Shown: piece after piece, positions 31,262 to 43,300 of the stretch
How the letters are laid out: every line of letters starts with the position of its first letter
Numbering within the stretch: position 1 is the first letter of the stretch
Assembly: GCF_008831285.2 (NCBI RefSeq)
Contig: NC_045141.1
Coordinates: 24,661,315-24,725,314 of the forward strand
Length of the DNA stretch: 64,000 nucleotides
Reading direction: 5' to 3'
DNA from: Nymphaea colorata
Taxonomy: Eukaryota; Streptophyta; Magnoliopsida; Nymphaeales; Nymphaeaceae
The notes under the pieces: model-generated
The model's database searches: none
What the model was told of the DNA's origin: nothing
What the model saw: the letters and a program-made list of their open reading frames with translations, nothing else
Position numbers and translations under genes: made by a program

Positions 31262-32024
31262 ATAGGTATATGACCATCTTTTAGCTTTTCATCACAAACA
31301 AAAAATGCTCTACCGTGAGGAATCAAACACTTGACTTGTGTGTTTTTGACGAAATAATGTTCCTTCAAATCCACGAAATATGGGATCAACCAATCCTAGA
31401 GCTCGCAAGTATATCCCCAGTGTGATGAGAAGACTCAGAGTTTATTTAATTTACCTAAGGACGAAATTAATGATTTCCTCTTAACGGAAAGAGCCCGTAT
31501 CCATAATGGTCCAATTGAGTTAGTTAATGTACAAAAAAACTGTAATTATTTAAAGGAACTCGGTACTTTCATAAAAGCTTCCAATAGAGATCGATGGCCG
31601 CCAACCTCGGTGACTATGGCTCAAGTTCTGTTAATATGTATATGTTCATCATTGTTTTGAACCCAACCTCGTTTTAGATGCAGCACGTACCGTGTCAACA
31701 GCTTTGTCCTGCCCCGTCAAGTGCTCATATTGGCGAACAGGGGAAGTTCACGACTGTTCAGCAGGGAAGAATATTCTGTCCTTATAGATATCATGGGAAA
31801 CTGATAAACTTGGAACTTCTATAAAAAGATAAGCTGCATAACCTCTGTGAACAATTTTGGTGGACGTTTGTGTACTCAAACATCCTCAAGAATCAAAACT
31901 TGTGACCTTGAGACATCTAATTCTCATATATAAGAAAATAAAGAGGCAGCTTGGATAACAAAAGCGCCTCAGCAGGAAAAAGGAAGAAAAGGTATTCTCC
32001 TAATCCATATCGGAATTTAGACTA

Positions 32025-35000
32025 TCAGCAAACAGCTGGATTATTCGCTGCATCCTCTAGAACGCGCCTTACTTCTGTGCCTGGATCTGAGAGTTCGGCA
32101 GGAATCTGTCATGCACATCAATTAGATGAGACTCAACGCAATCAGGTAGAAAAACGTGACAAAAAATGTATTCCTGCAAACCTTTCCAAAGATGTTAATT
32201 TTGTCATGAGATGCACCGACAGACAGTAAGTAGCGCACAACGTCTAAATGCTCTCCCCTTGCCGCATGATGAAGAGGCTATATATATCAAGCAAAAAGGT
32301 GGTCTTATCGTGAGAATACTGGTCAGGCGCAAATAGAAACGATTACTTATTATTTTCAAGTCTAACTCACTGTGTCACCCTCTGCATCAACTGTATTCAG
32401 CATTCGCTTCACAGCATCTGAATTGCCAGCTGAGTTGACTAGGAGCTGAACAATTTCAGTGAAACCTGCAGGTAAGGCAGCCAAAAAAGAGGAAAGAAAA
32501 AAAAGAATGAATCAGCATTGGGAAACTCTTCTCCATCTCGATGAAGCTCAAGTCCAAACATCCAATATTGCAAGCAGTCAATCAACCACCGTACTGACTC
32601 TTAACCAACTCAGCTGGTCAATTTAAGAGCTCCAAAGAAATAATAACATAATAATGAGAATGTGAAAGTACAGTTCATGAAACAAACGCTCACCTCCAGC
32701 ACAAGCATCATGAAGAGGAATAGCCCCATCCTCATCCTTAACCTCCAGATTAGCCCTTCTTTCCAAGAGTAGCTAGTAAAATGAAGAACCCTCAGCCACA
32801 CTGAACAAAAATATGAAAGGTTTGACTTCAAGAGTTTCTCAAACCTGAACGCATGGAAGATGGCCGTATAGGCACACCAAATGCAGAGCACTGTCTCCAT
32901 CTTCCACTGGATCATCAACACTCCCATTCCAATTCTCTGCATTTCAGAGAAAAATAGGATTATTAAACCATATACAAGGATCAGTTTATAGAAACAATCA
33001 ACGAGCAAAGTGCAATAAAACAAGCTGAACTATTGTACAATAAAATCCCAGATACACCCTTAAATGATAAATGGTTTTCCACTTTCCAGCAACCTACAAG
33101 GAAATATTATCACAATCGCATCCAGGCAGGGTTGAACAGAGCACTAAGTGAATTTTGGAGAACAGTTTGCAGAAGGTTTGCATTGCAGGTCATGAGATCA
33201 CTAAAACAGCCCCTTCTGACTATAGGCTAGCTCATGTTAAACATAACTATGCCAAATAGGAATAGTGAACCAAAAGATGGCTTCCCAGATGTGTGGCGAA
33301 TCTATCAGTGATTCAATGACAGGAATCAAATTGTTGGTTGCCCCATCGGAGCCAAGCTCGCACGTGTGTGTTGTCAACTCAGATGCAGTGACAATTGTGG
33401 CAAGTCAGCGTAACCGAGCAATATATACATGTCGTTTTTCTTTCATTCTCTTGTGACTGTGATGATGATGATGATAATCTGGTGAGGCTCAGGTTATCAG
33501 ACACAAACAGTTGGTTCTCTTCTAAATGGCATTTTACTAATTTCCTAACCAACTTTAAGTTGGGAGTCAGTTGTCACCACAGTCACTAATAATATCATTT
33601 GTGGTAATTTCTTGGTATGGTTCTTTTCTAGAGCTATTCCAGTAAGTGCTTTTCTCAGTAAAATATCAAAAAAATCTCAAAAATTTTAAAGCTTGAAAGA
33701 AAATATAAAGCTATAAACCAAAGGAAAAAAGCATAAAAATTATAAAGAAACCAGTAATTAAAGAAAAAAGATAAAGTAAACAAAACAAAAATAAAAATCA
33801 CACAATGGAAAACATAAGTAGACACTTTCGAAAGTTCAAGAAAAATATCAGGAATATCTCAGGATAATATTGTGGTAGGGTTGCTTTTTCAAATTTTGCT
33901 CATATTTTGAAATATTTAGGATTTTTTTTCAATATTATCGGCTGGCTTTTAAATGGCAATAATATTGAGATACTTTTAAAATATTGAAGATTTTTTTTAC
34001 TATGGTTATTGTACTGACACTACTGAAAGGTGTTCAATTTGCTTATATATATATATATTTATATACACATATATATATTATATCTGTGTGTGTGAGTATC
34101 ACCCTTTCTGCACCTGCACTCACATTTTTATGGGAAAAGCCCCATTCGCATCCACATCATGCACCTGTGTGACATAGATATATGCACTTGGACATACACC
34201 AGTATGTGGTGGTGACACCTTAAATGGCAGACCAACACAGCGCTCAAGCCCTCTTGCATCGGAAATGGTGCCAGGAATCTAAGCCCTAACTACCACCAAC
34301 CACTATCTCTCACTAACTGAGAAATTTAGAAGTATTTTTGACCACATACTTTGCTACTTCTAACAAAAAGTTAACCAACAGAACTGCCATTGTACAAGCT
34401 GGGCATGATCACCAAAGTGGATTGGGAATTGAAGGAGGAGGAATGAATCAAACTAACTAATGCAGTCCTTAATAGGGAATTGCTAATAGGAACAGTGTGT
34501 TCTTTGGAACACAAAGTTTTATGAAAGCGTCCCAAACAGGGATATTGTTGGAATTGGCAAAGCATCATAATTTTTTTTTTCTTTATACCTTCTTTTTCCA
34601 GAAGCAACACAAACAAACTACAGAACAATAAGAATCGACTGATAGAGGGAGGAATGTGACTTCATTCCTAGCCTGTATTTGCGAACATGGAAATGCTTAT
34701 ACAAGAGTTAGTAAATAACCGTTTAATCATATGAATGTTAACACCAAGCGGTTGAACCTTTGTTTGCTATGCTATGCCTTTCATAGGCCTAAATGCACAA
34801 CACCAAAAAAGGTTTCTACATGCAAGCAAAAATATAGGATTATAGACAAATGAGGAAATTCATTATTCTATAAGTATTATTTGTATACAGGTGAAAACAC
34901 TGTCCTATACTCCTATTCCTAGAAGATGCACTCACTATCTATATTTCAATATGTGAATAGGTTTGTTGTATTTGTAGGCATCACACAGACACCCAACATG

Positions 35001-36348
35001 TAAATTGATCATTAAGCATTTAGCGCTAAGAAATAGGAAGTGCGCAAAATACCATGGTCCTCTAGAGTAGGAAAGGACCACAAATATCACATGTGCCGAA
35101 AAGTTGGTAGAAGCCATAAGTTAACAATTGGAAACATTTATAGTTCCATGCAACAAGTTCTGGTAGCTTTGAGAATAGAAAAGACATTATCTCCAGAAAC
35201 CGACATGACAGTTGCATGAACAATATGAGGATAACCTTCAATTTCAACAGCAAAAGCACTAACGGCTCAAAAAAATAATCTCATCCAGTTACTAAATGTC
35301 CAAAAGTAGCATCTGGTATCCATGTTGCATCGAGCACGACCTACGTTAAGAACTTGCTGACATGGACATACGTCATAGTGACCAGAAGCATATAGCGTAT
35401 ACCAGGTTTAAGGGTTCCAATGCCTATCCAATTAAAAGTATAGTGCTCAAAGATCTAGGACCTTAAGCAAGGCCTTACATTTCAAATTAGGTATTGAAAA
35501 CGAGATTACTAAGCTAATATCCAAGCCCTTCTTTACAGTAGATATTAACATTTCATTGCACTGTTTTAGGAGTTCAGTGCAGACAATCATGCTTACCAAG
35601 CACGAGACCTAGGAAATGTGCTGTTGCACATTACAAAAGAAGTGATCAAACGCCCCGCTAAACAAAGAGAGACTACTGCTATAGGACTAGATACTGTTCT
35701 AATGCCCCGTTGTTGAACTCTGTTCCACATTCTCATGCCGACCTGACTCCTGTGCCACTTTTCTTCGAACTTGGATGTGCTCCAACTCAAATACAAAGCT
35801 AGGGCAAATTCGTATCTTGTGATTTCCGCTTTGTATTGCAGCATTCCAGATCACAAAATCTTTATATATCTAAACAATCCTTTAACCACTTACAACGAAA
35901 CGATGGCAACTAGGGATGTCGCGTTTGAGGGCAAACGTACAAAAAAAAAAAAAAACCAATTAATCCTGGCTTATCTGGATAAACAGATGACACCAAATGA
36001 GTGGGTGAATGAACAAAGTGAAGACCACGCCCTTGTCAACATACATTCCCAATTTCTACATACTCTTTCAACATAGACCAAGCCAGCTAATTTTTTTTTA
36101 CGATCAATTGCTTCACGCGATACACACGAAAGCCAGGGCCTCAACTAAGATAGAAAGGAGAATGAAAGACAGAGAGTCACACCGAGAGCGGCGCGGAGGC
36201 CTTCGACGTCGCCGGACTCCGCTGCGGTGGCGATGTCGACCAGTTCCGGAGAGAGCTCCTGCGGGCGAGACAAGTCGACCCACTCTTCTCCTTCATCGTT
36301 GTCGTCGTCCTCCTCCATGAGCCCGTTCAGTCTACCAGGAACAGCCAT
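32025..36348 (-). CDS. ankyrin-repeat protein, 6 exons, 202 aa
   Basis: Exons in transcription order are 36348-36183, 32936-32845, 32772-32694, 32465-32371, 32277-32182 and 32105-32025. All have GT-AG junctions and the frame is continuous. After an acidic N-terminus (EEDDDNDEGEEW, 12-23) come about three ankyrin repeats: DGDSALHLVCLYGHLPCVQL (68-87 onward), DGAIPLHDACAGG (101-113) and EGDTPLHHAARGEHLDVVRY (141-160), followed by LLSVGAS. A short C-terminal tail ends in AVC. Such small ankyrin proteins are protein-protein adaptors; I cannot assign a partner. Intron 1 is 3.2 kb. The gene is divergent from the NKAP-like gene across 399 bp. The start is the first ATG of the conserved acidic leader. 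Confidence 0.93.
32937..36182 (-). other. intron 1 of the ankyrin gene (3.2 kb)
   Basis: It starts GTGTGA and ends GCAG. The interior is AT-rich with a (TA)-rich patch near 34044-34080 and an A/T-rich stretch at 33640-33990 with AATATT-like words. A segment at 33024-33140 resembles one at 39601-39722, beyond the neighbouring NKAP gene. I see no gene inside. Confidence 0.75.
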
Positions 36349-36747
36349 GTTGTTCCCACGCTTCCCAAGCCCACGGAATTCGCGATTCGCCTCTTTCTAT
36401 TGACAATGAAGAGAAGGAGGAGGCGGCGGCGGAGGGCCTGCTTTGTGAAAATATGCCGGGAAAGAACGAGCAGCTTGCAACTCTCCATGCGGCCCCGACC
36501 CATATATCTCGCATGAGGCTGCCGTCTACCCGTTCGATTCTACGCGCTCTCTCTCTTAACTGGATCTTGGGGTTGTCAGTGGTTCGGGCATGGACCGGTT
36601 CCAATGGTACCATATCCGACTCGCTTCTTTATAAAAGCCGGCCGCGTTCTCCGCCCCCGAGCATTGGGCAAATCCGTGGTCCTTCTCTTCCGTTTTCATT
36701 TCTTTTCCTCTCTTCGTTCTTGCGGGTTTTCTCGCTATCCCTCTCTC
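36349..36747. promoter_or_regulatory. shared divergent promoter, ankyrin gene / NKAP-like gene
   Basis: Only 399 bp separate the two start codons. On the plus strand TATAAAAG at 36630-36637 lies 110 bp before the NKAP ATG and is followed by GC-rich and pyrimidine-rich leader sequence. No clear TATA box serves the ankyrin gene on the minus strand. The interval is GC-richer than its surroundings and has a GGCGGCGGCGG stretch near 36423. Shared control of the two genes is inference. Confidence 0.6.
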
Positions 36748-39039
36748 ATGTCGAGAAGAGGGGACACTGATAATGGTGTGAGGATCGCCTCCGCGGTGGA
36801 GCTCCCCGATAGAGAGCACAACGGCGGCCACCGTCGTTACGATCCGGTGCCGTCGCCTGACAGAGGTACGCCGCCTTCCCATCTCTCGTTTTCTGATCAT
36901 GATCGCTCCTCTTCAGATTCCGATGGAGAGACCTCCCGTCGCGCCTACCGCCGGTGCTCACGGAGTCCGTCTGAGGGCGATCGCCGGGAAACCTTAACCC
37001 GTTACCATAAACCTTCTGTTGCTGCGGATCGGCGCGAAGTCTTAGCTCGTGGGTCTGATGAGAATTTCCGTAACCCTAGTGTGGATGATTGTTATGTTTC
37101 CCCTGCTCGTGGTTCCGGCCGCGGCTCGGGTAGCCCGTATCTGGATGGACGGCGTGAAACCCTAGATCGACATTATGGAAGACGTTCCCCTAGCCCTAAT
37201 TTTCGCGAGCGTGGGAAGACCTTGAGTCGCAGATCGGAACGCCTTTCTCCTAGCTACGAACGGTACGAAACCCAGGCCGCTAGGTCTGGACGTCGTTCCC
37301 GTAGTCCTGGTTTCAGCGACCGTTTTCCTAGCCATGGTCGAAGTGAGAAAGATGATTACTGGTACGAGCAGGGTACGGATAGGAAAGAAAATGGGCGTGG
37401 AAGCCCTACTTCGAGAAAGTTTCATCGTCATGGCGACGGATACAGGAGGCCTTCAAATCAGTCAAGGTTTCTGGATAGGGGGTCTCGATTGTCAGAATCT
37501 GAGGGGGAAGACGAGGATCTCAAGGGATTGAATTTCCATGAGTACAGGCGGCTTAAGCGGCAAAAACTGAGAAAGAAGCTGAAGAATTGCATCTGGAGAG
37601 TGACTCCGAGCCCTCCACCCGACTGGAGGGGAAGATTGGACTCACCGGCTCAGGATGACAAGACAGCTAGTGCATACCAGGACGGAAATTGTGTTGTGGA
37701 TCGAAAGGATGGCTCTTTGGTCGATGGACGTAAAATGGATGCAACGGTTAAAGGGAAGAAGCCGGAGGATACCAAGAAGTCGGCCAGTAACCCCGCAGAT
37801 TCCGATAGTTCGGGTGAGTCCGCTTCTTCATATTCTTCCTCGGAGTCGGACAGAAGCATCTCGCCTCGTGCGGCAAAGCGGAAGAAAGGACAATCTTCTA
37901 GGCGGAAGAGCAGATCTTCCACCAGGAAAAGCAAGAAGAGCAAGTACGATACGGAATCCGACTCCGACGAGTCCTTCAGTTCGACAGATGAATCGAGTGA
38001 CGAGGAGCAGAAGGTTAGAAAGAAGAAGTCCGGAAGCACTTCGTCTCGTAGGCAGCAGTCGAAAAGCAAAAGAGGTAGTCGAGCAACTGGGAGCCACCGG
38101 AGGAGAAGAAGGGGTAGGGATGACAGTTCCGAGAACACTGAAAGCGAGGACGATTCTGAGCCGTCCCGGAAGCAGAAGAAGACGATGAAGGAGAAGAAGT
38201 TGGACGCCGGGTTTAACACGGATGAATCTCTTAGTTTGACAGAGACCTCGGGTGATGAAGTGGAAAAGAAGAGCTCAGGGAGTGTTCGAGATCGACTGCA
38301 GTCGAAAGACGAGAGGAGCAATCGAACAAGTAGGAAGAAGAGGAGGAACAGCAGGGGTAAGGATTCTGATGATACTGGAAGCGAAGGCGATTCTAGTTTT
38401 GATTCCTCCGACGATCAAAGTAAGTCTAAAAAGAAGAAGAGTAAGTCGAAAACATCAATCTCGTCATCTCATTCCAAGAGAAGAAGGACAAGGCACGCTT
38501 CGGATTCCGACACAGCTTCCAAATCAGATGGATCTTCAGATTCAGACTCTGGTGCTCACGAAGAAAAAGAAGCTGAACCAAGAGCAGCCGAGACCGACAG
38601 CGAAGTGCTCAAATTCAAGGAATTGATAGAATCGCAGAAGAAGCCTGCTTCAGCGTTGGACAATGAACCCTTCGTTGGGCCTGCTCCTTTGCCTAAAGCC
38701 GAGGGGCATATCAGCTATGGTGGAGCTCTCCGGCCTGGAGAAGGAGACGCCATTGCTCAGTATGTGCAGCAAGGTAAGCGTATCCCGCGGCGAGGAGAAG
38801 TCGGTCTGACGGCAGAAGAGATTCAGAAGTTCGAGAGCTTGGGCTATGTCATGAGTGGAAGTCGGCATCAACGTATGAATGCTATTCGTATCCGGAAGGA
38901 AAACCAGGTTTACAGTGCAGAAGACAAGCGGGCGCTGGCTATGTTCAATTACGAGGAGAAATCTAAGCGTGAGCACAAGGTCATGTCCGATTTGCAGCGC
39001 CTTGTACAGCGACATATCGACCAGGAGTCCAAGACATGA
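36748..39039 (+). CDS. NKAP: NKAP/SynMuv-domain RS-rich nuclear protein, single exon
   Basis: The 763-aa protein has two parts. Residues 1 to about 620 are low-complexity Arg/Ser/Asp/Lys-rich sequence with many RSRSP-, SDSDES- and KKKSK-type runs, as in splicing-associated RS proteins. Residues about 621-757 hold the conserved NKAP C-terminal (SynMuv) domain, with [58 protein letters not shown] and NYEEKSKRE. Animal NKAP acts in transcriptional repression and RNA processing; nuclear speckle location is expected. The frame stays open 48 codons upstream to another ATG (36604), but that lies upstream of the TATA box at 36630, so I chose 36748. There are no introns. The many long frames opposite it are shadows of the biased composition. 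Confidence 0.95.
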   Translation: MSRRGDTDNGVRIASAVELPDREHNGGHRRYDPVPSPDRGTPPSHLSFSDHDRSSSDSDGETSRRAYRRCSRSPSEGDRRETLTRYHKPSVAADRREVLARGSDENFRNPSVDDCYVSPARGSGRGSGSPYLDGRRETLDRHYGRRSPSPNFRERGKTLSRRSERLSPSYERYETQAARSGRRSRSPGFSDRFPSHGRSEKDDYWYEQGTDRKENGRGSPTSRKFHRHGDGYRRPSNQSRFLDRGSRLSESEGEDEDLKGLNFHEYRRLKRQKLRKKLKNCIWRVTPSPPPDWRGRLDSPAQDDKTASAYQDGNCVVDRKDGSLVDGRKMDATVKGKKPEDTKKSASNPADSDSSGESASSYSSSESDRSISPRAAKRKKGQSSRRKSRSSTRKSKKSKYDTESDSDESFSSTDESSDEEQKVRKKKSGSTSSRRQQSKSKRGSRATGSHRRRRRGRDDSSENTESEDDSEPSRKQKKTMKEKKLDAGFNTDESLSLTETSGDEVEKKSSGSVRDRLQSKDERSNRTSRKKRRNSRGKDSDDTGSEGDSSFDSSDDQSKSKKKKSKSKTSISSSHSKRRRTRHASDSDTASKSDGSSDSDSGAHEEKEAEPRAAETDSEVLKFKELIESQKKPASALDNEPFVGPAPLPKAEGHISYGGALRPGEGDAIAQYVQQGKRIPRRGEVGLTAEEIQKFESLGYVMSGSRHQRMNAIRIRKENQVYSAEDKRALAMFNYEEKSKREHKVMSDLQRLVQRHIDQESKT

Positions 39040-39235
39040 TCCTTTTTTGGTTTTAAATGCAAACTTGAACATGGTATGCTATTTTGTGTACGCTTGTTGG
39101 CCCGTGCTGTTAGTCAATGAGCGTTCTTAATTGTTTAATCTGTTGAGCTTGAAATGGTCTTCCTTTCCAGGGAAAAGGAAAAACATCACCCAGAAAGAGT
39201 GTAAATCAAGATCATGTTGAGGATACACGCTAGTC

Positions 39236-39247
39236 GCTCTGACACCA
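39236..39247 (-). mobile_element. possible retroelement primer-binding-site relic
   Basis: The minus strand reads TGGTGTCAGAGC, an 11/12 match to TGGTATCAGAGC, the complement of the initiator tRNA-Met 3' end that primes many plant LTR elements. A 15-nt palindrome (39248-39262) adjoins it. No LTR is evident, so chance is possible. Confidence 0.25.
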
Positions 39248-40125
39248 ATTGATGACATCAATTAAAAGAAAACTGGGCATGTAATCTTATCCAGGAGAAT
39301 TTTACTGGTAAACGAGCAATGGAACTGATTCAATTATGGAAAATGTGTTTTTTTATTCTCTCTGTTTTTCTCGACATTCTCAACTATAGAAAATGTGCCT
39401 TTTAATTCTTTCTGTTCTTCTTGACATGAAATGCCATCTCACTATCACATGCCACAGTGGTTGTCATAAGTTTTCATGACTTTGGGTTCTCGTATTCTAA
39501 AGCCAATTACGGATACAAATTACAGTTCCAGAGAACAAAGTAAGATTGTTAATTATGTTCGGGAATCGGTTGAAGAACACATGTACAGCAATAAAAACAA
39601 GCTGAGCTATGTTAACGTTACAAATTCTAGCAATGTTTTCAAGCATGAATCAGATGGCAGATCGTTCCCACTTTCCAGCAACCCATGAAATATTACCACG
39701 ATTGCAACCAGGCAGAACTGTACGGAACCCTCATTCGTATTTTTGTGTCTGAGACCAAAGAATAAGCAAGGGGGAGGAGGGGAAGGGGGAATGACGGCTA
39801 ACTAATGACGCCAATTGAGCGTATTTCCAAACTCAAACTATGGGCTGAAAGCAATGCTGGTGCCGCTTCTGGATCTAAATACAGAACAGGTGAGTGTAAG
39901 CAGTCGATCCAATGTCGATCATGCAATCAGTTTGCTCGATCTGATGACACCCACACTATGACGAAGCGATAGTGCGGAAAATGAGGCGGTGAGTCCCTCG
40001 GGAACGTGGGGTCATAAACAGGGTCCAGATAAAGGCGGCGTACTTCATCCGCGGGGCCAAACTGGAAAAGCAACAAGTGCGGAAAGAAAACAGGCAAAAA
40101 TTGCTTTTTAATGCCGATATACTTT

Positions 40126-40134
40126 TATAAAATA
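40126..40134 (+). promoter_or_regulatory. candidate TATA box of the pullulanase gene
   Basis: TATAAAATA, 246 bp upstream of the ATG, is the best TATA match in the intergenic interval. It implies a 5' UTR of about 210 nt. Confidence 0.4.
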
Positions 40135-40379
40135 AGGAAAAGCGCTTGTAACTTTGCGATAATAGCGTCGGGAAAAATTGTTCCTTGAAATATTCGAAAA
40201 GCACTGAGCCTGTTTATGAGATTATGACTAAAAATAGGCACTTTTTGGGCAAACATTTCCCGGGAAAATGTGAACGGAAAAAAGGTGCCGAACCGCCTGT
40301 TGGCGATTAAAAAAGATCTTTTCGTTGAGAAAGCCTGCTGCTGCTGCGTTGCAGAAAGCGCGAGCAGGCAATCTTCTTG

Positions 40380-43300
40380 ATGGCAACTTCTCCTGCATCG
40401 GCCTTTATCCGTTCCATCTCTCCTCCACATCCGTCTAGTCCTTCTTCTTCATGGTTTTCTTCTTTACATCCCTTTCCATGTGGTGGGATCCTCTTCCAAA
40501 GCCCTTGCCAACTCTCCCATCTCATCTATTCATCCTTCACTACTACGCGGAGCCCACGTTTGTCGCCTTCCACGATCGCAAGGAGGCGCCACCGAGGAAT
40601 TATGTGCTCTTCGACAGTGGCGATTGATCAACTATTTGTCGTTCGGATTCATTATCACAGGTCTGCTCCCATACTCTCTGTGTCCTCTGAGGCGATTCTG
40701 CCACTGTTTGCAGATCTTGATTCTGTCATCGCGTTGATCGGCAGGCCGGACGGGTTGTATGATGGGTGGCAATGTCGTGCCGAGAGTGGCGCTGCTGCGC
40801 AGACGACGCAGGTACCGGAGGTTGGTGAGAGGGGAGAGGAGGAGTTCGGCGTGTTTTGGGACGTCGCGATGAAGGACAAGGATGGCTTCAAGTTCGTCGT
40901 CCACAAAAGCGGTTTAGAGGTTGGAGTTACTTTCGATGAAAGGGAATTTGATAGTTTCTTTTTCTTCTATCCGTTTCGAATCTGTAAACGATAAGCAAGG
41001 GAGGTCGATGGTTTTATCTTATGGTGTTTCTGTGTTCTTATGGACGTGAATCATGCTAGTTTAAGGCGTGCTGTTGTAGCAATGATTCCATTCATGGGTA
41101 GAAATAGAAATTCTCCATTTGCCGATCGAGATGTTAGAGGATAGAATGTCCCGTCGTTTCTTATATTTTTTGGGGTCCTTCAGGCACGTTTGTTGCCCCT
41201 TTCCTCTTCGTTGCCTCCGACGTTCTCGACAGGCTTGCGGTTAATTTCCACTCAGTGTGGTATAGCAGGTGGAGACGCATGGGTTTTACCCTAGTGAATT
41301 CCTTGAGTGCCGTTTTATCTATGTGGGTGAATAACACTCTGACCACCACTTAGTAGAATTGTTTTTAGCCGATCTATTCGCCCTAAATGCTGTTGATCTA
41401 GAGCAACATTGGTGCTGGATTTTTTTTTTTTTTCATGAGGTTCACCTAAGAATCGAGGAAACGGAAGACTGTGTCTGGGTAACTTTCTAATGGCAACTGA
41501 GGGAGCACCGGGCCTTGTCATCACTCACGTCGTCCCGCTCTTATGGAAAAATTTGAAGCCATTGAAAATCCATCGTTACACCGTTAACCGTTACAGGAGG
41601 CTTCTGTCCCGAGGGCCTGAATCCTATGCTTTTTCCCGTTCCAGCATATCTATCCGATGTCAACGTTTCCTTTGGTTGTCCAACGATTAGAATAATAACT
41701 TTCGTGAATGAAGTTTATGGACTTGGTTTTCTCCATCTGGTAAGGACTCACAACCTTTGGGAAGGAATTGGATAAGAACTCACAACATTAGGGGGCAATT
41801 GACAATGGGGTATATAAGAAAGTTCGGAATTTTTTTCTTTTTGGGTGACACTCTCATGTTATTCTTTTTAAAAATATTAAGTTGCATGTCGTGCATGTGT
41901 CGAATGACTACACATGGTCAGGTACACAAAGCCTGAAAGTAGTGAGTTTTATTACTACGCATATAATTGGAAACTAGCAATCAATTTTTATTTTTGTATG
42001 ATATAATATGCGCATGCATCTTCATGTTCGTACATATGGAAAATACAGTGTCCATTTTGTGCGTACATTGAAAAATAAGAAATGTTGCTATTGGCCGTTT
42101 TAGTGTCATCAATAGGTGCAAACCATGGTGCTTACACCTTGTGTGCCGGTCAGGATTTTTATTAGCATATCATGGTTTAATTGCAATACTATCAAAATAC
42201 AAAGGCAGATACATCATAAGAATTCCATATTTGGTGCTCATTACTACATTATCTACCTTTAACATATGTTGGGAAGTGGCTTCCTCTAAACATTGCCAAA
42301 TTTAGCCAGGTGCAAAACGAAAGAATAATTTTCTTCACAAAGTTCTAGTAATTTGTTCTGTTAACAAAATATATACTCCTTTTGTGCAGCCACATTCGAG
42401 GTTCACATGGTATTCTGAAAATATTTTCATTTAGCATATGATTAACTCGATAATTTCACTAAAAAATGTGAAAAAAAAAACACAAATGCATAACTATAGA
42501 CTAAAAAAAAACTCAAATGCATAACTATAGACTCTCTCTCCCACTGTCATCATGCTCCAATGCATAGTTAAGATCTCTCTCTCTCTCTCTCTCTCTCTGT
42601 GATACCCATATATGCATATTTGTGTCTGTGTGTTAGTAAAACCTTAGTTTTGGTTTTTTATAAGTTTGAATATCATGGCAGGACTGCAAAGGATCTGCAT
42701 CGGTTGATCATACAGATGTGTGGGTAATTTCTGATGTGCATGATGTGTTCCCAGAAAGACCAGATTTATTTTCATTTATGAAGGTGATTAATTTTTTTTC
42801 TTTTCTGTTCTGTTCGGTTTATGTAAAAACATGTCATTTAATGGGGCTATGCTTTTGTTCTGCATATTTCTTCTCTATCACAACCCTTAACAGCTAGTAT
42901 ACTTTAATTTAAGAAAGTTTCTGTTGTGATGTTAATCCTAAAGCATAGCTTCTTCCATCGAATATCAGCTTAGCTTTTATCTTGGACAAGGTGTCAATAA
43001 TTCTCCACAGTTATTTGCTAGAAGATCATCAGATTGATTGTTATAGTATCAAACTTTCTATCTATCAGTCAGACATTATGTTTCTTAATATAGAAGAAGT
43101 CTGTATAAGGTATGACTGTTGTGGTCAGATTTTTTATCCTTGATATATCATAGGCATACAACTAAAGAAGATCAATTGATCCTTTCACAGTTGTCCATTA
43201 AGATAGCATTAGCTATATAATTGCTTTCTAATTGCACAAGTGAAAAAAATCATTAATCATCCTTTGAAATACTATTCTTGTCCAATTTACATGATTAACT

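Larger units (their letters stand above)
19441..32024. other. gene desert between the ZAT and ankyrin genes
   Basis: No gene can be supported in these 12.6 kb. Open frames are short and mostly track microsatellites. The region contains (GA)n and (TA)n tracts, a 53-bp tandem duplication (24239-24344), a GC-rich GGGCC-containing patch (about 24350-24550) that looks like transposon DNA, a MITE candidate with internal tandem repeats (26369-26715), a (CT)n…(GA)n inverted pair (29287-29463) and a hAT-like MITE (31003-31261). A 63-codon minus-strand frame at 27878-28069 has ordinary amino-acid composition but matches no family I know. Confidence 0.6.
39040..40379. other. intergenic: NKAP 3' region and pullulanase promoter
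   Basis: The left part holds the NKAP 3' UTR. Next comes a primer-binding-site-like 12-mer (39236-39247), then a segment (39601-39722) resembling 33024-33140. The right part is the presumed pullulanase promoter, with TATAAAATA at 40126-40134, 246 bp before the ATG. I see no gene in it. Confidence 0.6.

Noticed and set aside
31951..32229. 92-codon plus-strand frame
   Set aside because: It runs antisense across exons 5-6 of the ankyrin gene, whose exons join perfectly on the minus strand.
36604..36747. 48-codon upstream extension of the NKAP frame
   Set aside because: The upstream ATG precedes the TATA box at 36630-36637, so it should not be in the mature transcript.
37650..38321. 223-codon minus-strand frame and other frames across the NKAP gene
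   Set aside because: The Ser/Leu-rich reading is the antisense of Arg/Ser/Lys repeat codons; the plus frame ends in a conserved SynMuv domain.
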